Source: Nitrospira sp. (GTDB lineage Bacteria > Nitrospirota > Nitrospiria > Nitrospirales > Nitrospiraceae). From it: a DNA stretch of 52,484 nt. Below the pieces are notes generated by a model that was not told where the DNA came from, made no database searches, and saw only the letters and a program-made list of their open reading frames with translations. Below are positions 1 to 7,305 of this stretch, one piece after another. Position 1 is the stretch's first letter, and every line of letters begins with the position of its first letter. Location of the stretch: NCBI GenBank assembly GCA_019636815.1, contig JAHBWT010000020.1, positions 1 through 52,484 on the forward strand, given 5' to 3'. The position numbers were made by a program, and so were the translations under genes.

Positions 1-276
1 GACTTTTCCGACCTTGCCAAGTTTCACATGCTGCTTGGCTTGCCAGAGATCGTGATTGTACTGCATGGCAAGCCAACTCTCCGGCGAACGGCCGAGCGCC
101 TTGGAAAGGCGTAGCGCCATTTCAGGACTGATACGGCTAGTACCCGTAAGAATACGATTCAGCGTTGAAGCAGCTACATCGAGCTTCTCGGCCAATTCAC
201 GGCCGCTCAGATTGTTGGGACCCAGATAGACCTGGATAATGAACTCGCCGGGATGGGGAGGATTGTGCATAGCCAT
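1..276 (-). CDS. higA: HigA-type antitoxin, HTH (partial, cut by window start)
   Basis: This frame opens with ATG at 276 and stays open to base 1, giving 92 codons without a stop, so the 3' end lies outside the window. The start of the protein (MAMHNPPHPGEFI) and the segment LSGRELAEKLDVAASTLNRI are typical of HigA/VapI-type XRE-family antitoxins, in which a helix-turn-helix binds the operon's own operator. The ATG begins one base past the stop codon of the toxin gene, so the two are translationally coupled in the toxin-first order usual for higBA. HigA neutralises HigB and represses the operon. The C-terminal few residues are not visible. Confidence 0.85.
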   Translation of the reverse strand, partial: MAMHNPPHPGEFIIQVYLGPNNLSGRELAEKLDVAASTLNRILTGTSRISPEMALRLSKALGRSPESWLAMQYNHDLWQAKQHVKLGKVGKV

Positions 277-277
277 G

Positions 278-556
278 TTAGTGGTAGTCCTCATAATCCA
301 AGACGTAGGCGTGTCCGTCTTTGAACTTGAAGGTGAAGCGCCAGTTTCCAGTTATCCACACCGACCATCGACCGCGCTCCGATCCCTTTAAGGGATGGAG
401 CCTGAACCCAGGAACGTTCATGTCCTCAATGGACTGAGCCGTGTCCAAGGCTGTTAACAGCATGCGCAGGCGTTTGGAATGGTGCGGTTGGATACCCGCC
501 GCGCTTCCCGACTCAAAGAACTTCCTGAGTCCCTTGTGTCGGAATGATTGGATCAC
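278..556 (-). CDS. higB: HigB-type toxin (RelE/ParE superfamily)
   Basis: A 92-residue protein of the usual HigB length. It opens with MIQSFRHKGLRKFFESG and ends with the conserved WRFTFKF ... YVLDYEDYH segment of plasmid-maintenance killer proteins. Such toxins are ribosome-associated mRNA endonucleases. The start is a GTG at 556, which gives the family's standard N terminus. There is no ribosome binding site before it, and the promoter proposed just upstream would make the message almost leaderless. The gene is followed directly by higA (one base between stop and ATG). Family assignment is confident; activity is inferred. Confidence 0.85.
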   Translation of the reverse strand: MIQSFRHKGLRKFFESGSAAGIQPHHSKRLRMLLTALDTAQSIEDMNVPGFRLHPLKGSERGRWSVWITGNWRFTFKFKDGHAYVLDYEDYH

Positions 557-562
557 AAGCCA

Positions 563-591
563 GATATAGCATGTTGCGCATCACGCAACAA
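563..591 (-). promoter_or_regulatory. Candidate higBA promoter with palindromic operator
   Basis: Read on the minus strand, TTGTTG (591-586) and TATATC (568-563) are separated by exactly 17 bases. A perfect inverted repeat, TGTTGCG-N5-CGCAACA (572-590), lies in the spacer and overlaps the -35 box, as expected for a HigA autorepression operator. Further CGCAAC-like half sites occur at about 610-625. The predicted transcript would start at or next to the GTG of the toxin. Confidence 0.5.
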
Positions 592-883
592 GGCCTAACG
601 AACAGGATGGTTGCGAGTTGTTGCGTGAAGGAGCAAAACACTCCTGGTGTCATCATCCTTCTCTGAATGCCCGCTTAGCGGTACCCCGCCACACGGAAAT
701 TACCAATCATCTGGCAAACAAAATCTGCAAGGATCTAAAGATACCGAAGTTTTAGTTCGTGAACGTACCTTGATCGAACAAACGGGTAAGGAAGCTGACC
801 TCCATGTTATTCGTTTACCGAGAGCTGGTCCGCTTAAAGAGGATTAGTCAGCATCCTCTGGCCAGACCGCATTGTTCGCTCGA
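592..883. other. Intergenic, no gene recognised
   Basis: Short open frames exist here but none resembles a known protein, and none has a ribosome binding site. Apart from repeated TTGCG half sites near 610-625, which probably belong to the HigA operator region, nothing is recognisable. Confidence 0.5.
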
Positions 884-1327
884 TCACACCGCAACGGTGA
901 CCCCGTTGCGCGTGAGCACATCAAGCAGCTTTGGAATATCCGGCGGTCCGGGGGAAATCTCCTTGTCGAGGGCCGTGAACATCTGAGCCGCTAACGCGCC
1001 GGCTCCCGTAATCTCAAGCATCTGACCACCGCCAGGTCCGTAGCGAAAGCCATGCACGGTTCCTCGGGGAACGTGCACGAGAGTCCCAGCCGTGCAGGCA
1101 TAGATTTTCCCGTCGCATAGAAAGTGAATCTCGCCTTTCAGGACGTAAAACGATTCGTCCCAATCGTGACTATGCGGTGGAGGACCTGTTCCTTCCGCAC
1201 CCTGCTGCAAGGTGATCCCGTAGCTTTGCGTCGCCGCGTTGGACGCCAACACCGTCACCTGTGTTCCGACCACATTCAATGCGGGCTCATACTGATCCGG
1301 TCTCAAAACAATGGGTTGAACGCTCAT
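884..1327 (-). CDS. Cupin-domain protein
   Basis: A 147-residue single-domain cupin. The two metal-binding cupin motifs are visible: PPPHSHDWDESFYVLKGE (about residues 50-67, G-x5-HxH-x3,4-E type) and the second motif around VHVPRGTVHGF (about residues 86-96). Proteins of this class bind a divalent metal in a small beta barrel and range from isomerases and dioxygenases to ligand-binding proteins; the substrate cannot be read from the sequence. ATG at 1327 is preceded by GGAGG about ten bases upstream. It stands alone, on the same strand as the glyoxalase-like gene to its right. Confidence 0.8.
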   Translation of the reverse strand: MSVQPIVLRPDQYEPALNVVGTQVTVLASNAATQSYGITLQQGAEGTGPPPHSHDWDESFYVLKGEIHFLCDGKIYACTAGTLVHVPRGTVHGFRYGPGGGQMLEITGAGALAAQMFTALDKEISPGPPDIPKLLDVLTRNGVTVAV

Positions 1328-1427
1328 GATCTCGCTGCCTCCTATAAAAATAGCGATTATCTACCGTGCCGCCTAACGCTACTTGTCAGATGCACGTTGC
1401 TTAGAACGCAGCGTCTGGAAAGGCTTG

Positions 1428-1793
1428 TTAGCTACTGATCGAAGCCGTGAAAGTCAAACGATTGCCGAACGGATCTCCGATGGACATATCTTTACCCCAA
1501 GGCATCTCTTGAATCCCTGGGCGAGCATACATGTATTGCTTTGCGAGAAGTTGTTTCTGGAAACTTTCTACCTCGTCCGTTTCGATTCGCACATGGGCGC
1601 CAGGGCTGCAGTCTCCGTGGTGCTCTGAAAGATGAATGACGCAGCCATCCTTCGATATCTGCATGTACAGCGGCAGGTTCTCCTGGAAGCGGTGCTCCCA
1701 ATCGACTTTGAAACCCAGAAAGTCTACATAGAACTCCTTCGCCTTGGCCTCGTCGAAGATGCGAAGGATAGGTGTGGTCCTTCCAAAGCTCAT
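1428..1793 (-). CDS. Glyoxalase/bleomycin-resistance-superfamily protein
   Basis: A 121-residue vicinal-oxygen-chelate protein. It shows the typical opening ILRIFDEAKAKEFYVDFLGF, a middle HLSEHHGD and the closing IGDPFGNRLTF seen in glyoxalase-superfamily and bleomycin-resistance-like proteins. The frame is open further upstream, but ATG at 1793 is the better start because AGGAAAG lies five bases before it and the protein then begins at the fold's first strand. Such proteins bind small hydrophobic or electrophilic molecules, some acting as lyases or dioxygenases. No substrate is assigned. The low-complexity, hairpin-containing stretch to the right lies outside the gene. Confidence 0.8.
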   Translation of the reverse strand: MSFGRTTPILRIFDEAKAKEFYVDFLGFKVDWEHRFQENLPLYMQISKDGCVIHLSEHHGDCSPGAHVRIETDEVESFQKQLLAKQYMYARPGIQEMPWGKDMSIGDPFGNRLTFTASISS

Positions 1794-1827
1794 AGACTTT
1801 CCTCTCTCGCTCATTAACGCCAGGGTT

Positions 1828-1893
1828 AAGCCGCGCCGCGAGACGGCGCGGCTTGAATGACTTGATAGATTCCCCCGCCTTGACAGGCGGGGA
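1828..1893. repeat. Two tandem GC-rich hairpins (REP/IS200-IS605-end-like)
   Basis: A perfect 11-bp stem with a 5-base loop, AAGCCGCGCCG/CGGCGCGGCTT (1828-1854), is followed after 18 bases by an 8-bp stem with a 4-base loop, CCCCGCCT/AGGCGGGG (1873-1892). Neither is followed by a T tract, so they are not ordinary intrinsic terminators. The second resembles the subterminal hairpins of IS200/IS605 elements and REP sequences. They lie between the stop of the TraT gene and the start of the glyoxalase gene. Confidence 0.55.
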
Positions 1894-1905
1894 CCTCCCG
1901 CTGGA

Positions 1906-2673
1906 TTAGAATAACCCCGCAATCCCGGTGGAAATCTTCTCTTGCACAATCGGGGTGGCTTCGGGAATATCTAAACTTTTTTGCCGCACGTGGCCGACCA
2001 TTCTCATCTTCTGTACTTTCTGGGCGGCTGCCGTTTGACTTCCCGCCGGCTGACCCAATGCTTTGCCCACCTTGCGGTCGGTAATCTGCACGTCGGTGAC
2101 GCACAGATAGGTTACGCCATCTTCCTTGGGCGCCTCATGCATGCCGGAGAAGCCGGACATCCCGCCGAATCCAGCTCGTCCCCCGCTCATGGCCATGGCC
2201 TGCCTCATCATGGCGTTCATGTCCGGCATGCCGGCCATTCCCATTGCAGGACCGTCGCCCATGGAGCCGGCCGAGACCATCGCGGTGCCTCCGCTGCTGA
2301 TCCCCGCACCGGGGCCTGATTTGGCGACGCCTTCCGGCATCACACTATCGGCAGCCTTATGGCAGTAGATCACCTTGGCCTGTATCCAATAGTTCGCTTG
2401 TTCCGGATCTTGAACCAGCTGATACCCTTTTGCCGACAGCTTCGTGTTCACCTCGTTCAACGTTACCTGTTGGTTTTCCGATACATTCCTGAGCTGGGTA
2501 TATATGGTTCGGTTGGTGTTGGGATCCAGAAAAATGGTGTTACTGTTCATGAGACCTGAGCGGATGACGTTGGAGCAGCCTAATTCAATCAGACAGGCTA
2601 AGGTCAAGGCTGAGGTTAAGCACGTTCTGAACACCAGAGCCCTCAATCGCGATTTCTTAGCAACGTGGTTCAT
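1906..2673 (-). CDS. TraT-family outer-membrane lipoprotein, Met/Gly-rich insert
   Basis: A 255-residue protein matching the TraT complement-resistance/surface-exclusion family. Recognisable parts are a hydrophobic leader with an atypical lipobox ending at Cys33, the segment NTIFLDPNTNRTIYTQLRN, then AKGYQLVQDPEQANYWIQA (about residues 80-98), and the late YLCVTDVQITDR. Between the halves, residues about 125-180 are a Gly/Met-rich segment with many methionines, where plasmid TraT has a hydrophobic Gly-rich stretch. Its ATG overlaps the stop of the upstream TraT paralogue (ATGA), so the two are coupled. Plasmid TraT forms oligomers in the outer membrane; a chromosomal pair without conjugation genes suggests an envelope role that is unknown. 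Confidence 0.8.
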   Translation of the reverse strand: MNHVAKKSRLRALVFRTCLTSALTLACLIELGCSNVIRSGLMNSNTIFLDPNTNRTIYTQLRNVSENQQVTLNEVNTKLSAKGYQLVQDPEQANYWIQAKVIYCHKAADSVMPEGVAKSGPGAGISSGGTAMVSAGSMGDGPAMGMAGMPDMNAMMRQAMAMSGGRAGFGGMSGFSGMHEAPKEDGVTYLCVTDVQITDRKVGKALGQPAGSQTAAAQKVQKMRMVGHVRQKSLDIPEATPIVQEKISTGIAGLF

Positions 2674-3425
2674 CAGAAATTTCCAGCGACGGCGGCGCTC
2701 AGTTTCTGTTGGAGCAGCGGCGTTGCTTCGGCTTCTTTCAATTTCTTTTGGTGGACATCGGCAGCCAGCCTGGTCTGGTACACACCTGGCTCTTCCCCTG
2801 TTCCGGTTTTCATACCGCTGGGAAGCGGCACGGTGCCTTGCTCTGTGATCTGGACGTCGGCCACGCAGGCATAGTTCACGTCGTCCGGCATTTTGGGAGC
2901 TGAGTGCGAAGAACCGAACAAGTCGCTGATACCTTGAATCGCGCTCAATCCCATGGATGCCGCCGCACCGCCCATCGCACCATAGGGGCCCGCCATGCTC
3001 GCCATGCCGGCAAGGCCTTGCATGGCTCCCATCGTTGAATTGAAGGCAGATCCATAACCGCTCGCCACCATCGCCTCGACGGGCATCTCGGGCTTCGTGA
3101 CGTTGCAGTAGACGATGTTCGCTAACACGATGTAATGCGCGCTGTCCGGATCGCTCACGACCTGATAACCTTTTGCGCCGAGCCGGGCACCTAAATCGTG
3201 AAGCGACACCTCTTGGTTATCGGAAGAGTTACGAGTCTGGATGAAGACGGTCTTCTCAGTGCTCGGCGGCAGAAAGAAGTTGTTGCTGGAGATAAGATCC
3301 GTGTCTTTGATGTTGCCGGCGTAGGCAGTAAGGGGGAGGAACAAAATGAGAGAGGGCGCCAGGTATCGCACAGACACCTCACGAAAAACCGCCCGGATTG
3401 TACGCAAGAGGCAGTTGAATAGCAA
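2673..3425 (-). CDS. TraT-family secreted/outer-membrane protein
   Basis: A 250-residue paralogue of the next gene. It has a signal peptide (SLILFLPLTAYA, cleavage near residue 36), then NNFFLPPSTEKTVFIQTRN and AKGYQVVSDPDSAHYIVLA, both diagnostic of TraT, a Gly/Ala/Met-rich hydrophobic middle (about residues 120-165) and VNYACVADVQITE. Unlike plasmid TraT it has no lipobox cysteine, so it is probably released by signal peptidase I. A GTG at about residue 19 (VRYLAPS) is an alternative start that would give a more standard signal peptide. It is first in a two-gene operon with the other TraT gene. Confidence 0.75.
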   Translation of the reverse strand: MLFNCLLRTIRAVFREVSVRYLAPSLILFLPLTAYAGNIKDTDLISSNNFFLPPSTEKTVFIQTRNSSDNQEVSLHDLGARLGAKGYQVVSDPDSAHYIVLANIVYCNVTKPEMPVEAMVASGYGSAFNSTMGAMQGLAGMASMAGPYGAMGGAAASMGLSAIQGISDLFGSSHSAPKMPDDVNYACVADVQITEQGTVPLPSGMKTGTGEEPGVYQTRLAADVHQKKLKEAEATPLLQQKLSAAVAGNF

Positions 3426-3545
3426 TGGCCGAGCCGACTGAAAATAGAAGGTTTTTGCTACGGGTAGTCTTGAAGATTCGCTCCCCTTGGGCTAGCATGG
3501 CGGCCTCTTCAGCTTTCTAAGCTGTCCCACCAGGGAGGGCGGTCG

Positions 3546-5711
3546 ATGCAAATCAGCATTGTTCTCGTCTTCCTCATACCGTTCATGGTGGTAAGTTGTG
3601 GTGGCGACAAGCACCTTCCGTCACCCAATCCTCCGGAATACGATCCCAAGAAAGTCTTCACTACACCGGCTGCGCCACCCGACATCCCAGCGGTGTCGGG
3701 TGCGAAACCGACAGAACCGGGCTCACCGCCAATCCAGTTCCCTCCGTTCGAGCCAGACCCGATTGACAAGGGCAAGTGGAAGAGGGTGGCGGTCCATCCG
3801 GATTCGCTGCAGCAATTCAACGACCTCAAAAGCCCCTGTGAGGCCTTGTCGAAAGTTATCCAAGGCATCGGCAGTGCGCAACTCTTTGCCGGAGTGGAAG
3901 GGCAAGCGCTCAAACAATCGCTTGGCTCGCAGGCTGAGTCAGTGGCGCGATCCTTAGACCGACATCTGTTTAACAATCTGAGGTCGCAACTTGGTTTGGC
4001 AGAGAGTACGTGCCCGACACCAGCGCCCGCGCGAAAGAGTAGCCTCGACAACCCCCTTCCCACTCCACATCTCCTCTTGGCCACCGGTCCAACCCAGGGA
4101 TCGTTTCAACTTGCACAGACCACAGCCCCGAGTCCGGCACGGGAGGGGTACACCGTTCGAGAAGGTTCGGTGAAGCTCGACATCCCTCCCGATGCGGTAG
4201 GCAGGAAAACTCGGGAATGGCGTATCGAGGAGGGGAATTCACCCAGCACAGCTGGAGACCGTAAGGCCTTTTCGCTTATCAATGGGGGCTATGCCAAGAA
4301 ATGTCCCGTGCCGGACCCTGCGGAGGAAGGCGGGTATGCCGTCGAAGGAGACTATGAATTTTCGTTGGTGGTGGATCAAACGATCAACTATTCCAATTCG
4401 ATTCGAACGGAGTACTACGCCGTAGGTGTTCATGCGACCCTCAAAGGCCGCGTTGGAGATGATGCCAAGCTACAGTACGTCGACCTCGATGCGCTCCTGG
4501 TGGCTGGGCGGGGCGGGACGAATCTACCGACCAGGTTTGCGCATCAGCGCCAGCACATCCGGTTCTTGCCCTCGAACGGTCTGCCGACGCAGTTTTCCAA
4601 TTGGTCGGTCTCCGAGTGGGACGCTGAGCTGGGGGAGAAGGCCCCCGCTTCATCCATGGCCCTGTTAATGTTCGCGGTGACGCTCTTGTCTGGGCCGATC
4701 TACATGGATGCGCAATTTCAATGGGGCACACCCAACACCTGCGTGGAGATTGTCTTCACGCCAGAGACCAAGACCAAAAAGTTTGTTCCCAACGAATCGA
4801 CTCTGGTGAAAGCGGAACTGCGCACAAAGAAGGAGAAAACCGTCGTTCCTGCGACGTTCAAGGATGCGAAGGAACTGCCACGAGAACGCAACGGCACCGT
4901 GTCCCCACGGGAGTCCAAGTCGCAGCCTGACGCACCGGCAATGTTCACCTACCAGGCTCCGGCGACCAGGATGAAACACAGCGGTTTCTGGGTTGCCGCA
5001 ATTTCGCGTGCGGGAGTCGCACAAGCCCGTGAAGGGGAATGGGAGTTAGCCCCCTCCTCTTATGTTCTTGAATTCAAGTCGCACATCGTTCAGGAGCCGT
5101 TGAATTTTATTGCCAATCCGAAATTTGGCATGCAATTGAGTTCGAATGGGTTCGATGCCCACGTGCAAGCGACAGTCCCGCTCCGACATACGAAGGATCG
5201 TGGATGGGTTGGGGAAGGTAGGATGCAATACGAAACTCGCACAACGACTCAGCGGGCTCAGTGCGAAATTCGCATTCAGGGCACCGGCACGACGACCTTT
5301 CATGTCAACGGTGGGTCGATCAGCAGTGATCCCGAGCCATTTGCCGTGAGCTTGATCATTCTTCCAGGTCAATCAGGGGAAGTGGCGGAGACCCACTGTT
5401 CGAGCGGCAATACCCCCGCAAAATTGAAGGAGCTGTTTGCCTCACAAGGTGTCCAGGGCGGCGAGGCCCACGGCGTGACCAAAGGAGGCGGATGGAGCTC
5501 GGCCTTCAACGTCACTCGCTTCAGAACATTTAATTGGAATAAGAAAGGTTATGAGATCGGAGGCTGGACACAGGTACGCGATTCCGATGTCGTGGCCAAG
5601 AAGACGATGAATGTCAACTGCGGCATAGGGCTGAGCAGGTGCCAGGAAGAGACGACGTTGATCTTACGACTGGCGGATGAGCCGAATGCGAGCTCCTCCC
5701 CACCGAGATAG
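3546..5711 (+). CDS. Large secreted lipoprotein, unknown function
   Basis: A 721-residue protein starting with a lipoprotein signal (hydrophobic leader ending VVSC, Cys18) followed by a Pro-rich linker, as in outer-membrane or surface lipoproteins. ATG is preceded by GGGAGGGCGG. No known enzyme motif is seen. The middle (about 240-450) is beta-rich; a short Ig-like piece (FWVAAISRAGVAQA) lies near 480-500. The last ~210 residues, from SSYVLEFKSHIV on, resemble the C-terminal half of the cytochrome gene that follows: both share YVLEF-S-IV, a G-G-M-YQT/YET strand, a Cys-containing R-Q/I-GTGT strand and a closing WT-V---VVA-KT. The two genes are adjacent on the same strand (111 bases apart) and probably act together at the cell surface. 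Confidence 0.65.
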   Translation: MQISIVLVFLIPFMVVSCGGDKHLPSPNPPEYDPKKVFTTPAAPPDIPAVSGAKPTEPGSPPIQFPPFEPDPIDKGKWKRVAVHPDSLQQFNDLKSPCEALSKVIQGIGSAQLFAGVEGQALKQSLGSQAESVARSLDRHLFNNLRSQLGLAESTCPTPAPARKSSLDNPLPTPHLLLATGPTQGSFQLAQTTAPSPAREGYTVREGSVKLDIPPDAVGRKTREWRIEEGNSPSTAGDRKAFSLINGGYAKKCPVPDPAEEGGYAVEGDYEFSLVVDQTINYSNSIRTEYYAVGVHATLKGRVGDDAKLQYVDLDALLVAGRGGTNLPTRFAHQRQHIRFLPSNGLPTQFSNWSVSEWDAELGEKAPASSMALLMFAVTLLSGPIYMDAQFQWGTPNTCVEIVFTPETKTKKFVPNESTLVKAELRTKKEKTVVPATFKDAKELPRERNGTVSPRESKSQPDAPAMFTYQAPATRMKHSGFWVAAISRAGVAQAREGEWELAPSSYVLEFKSHIVQEPLNFIANPKFGMQLSSNGFDAHVQATVPLRHTKDRGWVGEGRMQYETRTTTQRAQCEIRIQGTGTTTFHVNGGSISSDPEPFAVSLIILPGQSGEVAETHCSSGNTPAKLKELFASQGVQGGEAHGVTKGGGWSSAFNVTRFRTFNWNKKGYEIGGWTQVRDSDVVAKKTMNVNCGIGLSRCQEETTLILRLADEPNASSSPPR

Positions 5712-5822
5712 AGGGCGTCCAGGGAGGCCATTCAGCTCCTGGACATCGGACTTAGTTCGAAATCTGCGGGATGCCATTGCCCGCGCAGCCTATTCGATTT
5801 TCCAGCACGAGGAGGCTCATCG

Positions 5823-7175
5823 ATGCGGTTGAAACTCATGGTCTGTGCCACAGCAATTTTGCTTGTAGTGTGGCTGATGCCCTGGCCCGTTCAAGGAGCG
5901 AAGAATGCCTGTCCGCTGACCGTACGACAGGAAGCCAAGGCCACGAACGCGTTTAAGAAGCTGGCACCGGTGTTTCAGGAGCCTCGTTGCCTCAATTGCC
6001 ACGGGGCCGTCAATCCCTTCTCTAGGGACGGCGGACACGGGGGCGGATACATCGACATACGCGAGGAAACCAAAAAATTTCTGCAGCTGCCGGACTTCCA
6101 GAATTCTCTGACCGTCGGAGCCGACCCGGACGGAACACGCACGGCCAGGGATATTGCCAGGCTTAAGGAAATTGCCGAGAGTCCCTCTGAAATCACGGAT
6201 AACGATTTCATCAGGCAGAAAGCCTTCGATCCTATGCGGAAAGCCTGCAAGGAATGTCACATCTCTTCCTGGATCATTCCCATGCGGCACAACCATTTCG
6301 TCGGCCGGAGCGCAAAGGAGATGTGCGTGCACATCAAGACATCGTCGCTCACCAATCAGCCGGACCTCTTCCTACGCCACATGCAGGATGACGAATTGGT
6401 GCTTGAGGGTTTCAAGGGTCGGCGCGGATTGCTGGAACCCGTAGGTCCGGAACCTCCCACGATGTCGTTCGCCACGCTTGAGAAATATGCCAATGAGTGG
6501 ATCGACGCGATGGGCGAGAAATTTCATCGACCGCCTGACTGCGGATGTGTGGTTCACGGTGACTACGTCCTGGAATTTCAATCGAGCATTGTGTCCTCGG
6601 ACCCGTATGGAGATCCCGCGCAATCTCGAGCGTCGGCGGTCATTCGCCTTGAAGCTAGTGAAGCAGCGAGCGCAGACAGCGAGATCAATTACATCGGTCA
6701 GGGGATGATCGCCTATCAGACCGGTCCGATGCCGAATTGGGAGCCCTGTACCGCGCTCGTTCGGGGACAAGGCACGGTTCCGATGCGGGTGTTTCAGGCT
6801 TTCATCCATATTGAGGAACCATCGAGTGAGTCGGTGATATCCCAAAAGGGATCCGCGACAATCGAATTGCTCTATGGGCTCCTTGGGGGGTCGCAGGAAA
6901 CCACCACGGGTATGCCGGCTGACATCAACTACAAATGTGTTCCCAATAAACCCAAACCTTATTCCTTTTGGTCTTCTCACTACATCAGTGGGCGGGCCGA
7001 AGACAGCACCGATCCTATGAAAATGTTTCTTTTGAAGGATTGGACTTATGTGGGGCAAAACGGCGTGGTGGCAACCAAGACACTTCGAAGCACTTGCGGC
7101 GGGATGTGTGACCAGGAAGTGGCGATCTTCACGCTGCGGGAAGGAGATGGTTCTGAAACGTCCTCGTCGAAGTGA
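5823..7175 (+). CDS. Secreted di-haem c-type cytochrome with C-terminal unknown domain
   Basis: A 450-residue protein with an N-terminal signal peptide (hydrophobic to about residue 26, ending VQGA). Two haem c motifs are visible, CLNCH (residues 56-60) and CKECH (142-146), in an N-terminal domain of about 200 residues, so it is periplasmic or surface-exposed and redox-active. The C-terminal ~230 residues (from GDYVLEFQSSIVSS) are homologous to the end of the preceding lipoprotein. GAGG lies about ten bases before the ATG. The arrangement suggests a cytochrome and a lipoprotein that share a binding or anchoring domain; the electron donor and acceptor are unknown. Confidence 0.7.
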   Translation: MRLKLMVCATAILLVVWLMPWPVQGAKNACPLTVRQEAKATNAFKKLAPVFQEPRCLNCHGAVNPFSRDGGHGGGYIDIREETKKFLQLPDFQNSLTVGADPDGTRTARDIARLKEIAESPSEITDNDFIRQKAFDPMRKACKECHISSWIIPMRHNHFVGRSAKEMCVHIKTSSLTNQPDLFLRHMQDDELVLEGFKGRRGLLEPVGPEPPTMSFATLEKYANEWIDAMGEKFHRPPDCGCVVHGDYVLEFQSSIVSSDPYGDPAQSRASAVIRLEASEAASADSEINYIGQGMIAYQTGPMPNWEPCTALVRGQGTVPMRVFQAFIHIEEPSSESVISQKGSATIELLYGLLGGSQETTTGMPADINYKCVPNKPKPYSFWSSHYISGRAEDSTDPMKMFLLKDWTYVGQNGVVATKTLRSTCGGMCDQEVAIFTLREGDGSETSSSK

Positions 7176-7305
7176 GACGCATCAAGGGCTCCAAGGAAAG
7201 TTCTTGCGTGGGAGCCGATACAACGAGGCGTCGCTCATCGAGCGCCTCTCAGAAGAGAACTGCACCCGGTCGTTTGTCGTTGGACCCACCCACCATCAGC
7301 CGAGA

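Noticed and set aside
647..986. Small plus-strand genes before the cupin
   Set aside because: Two short overlapping frames without ribosome binding sites or recognisable motifs, one running into the cupin gene on the other strand.
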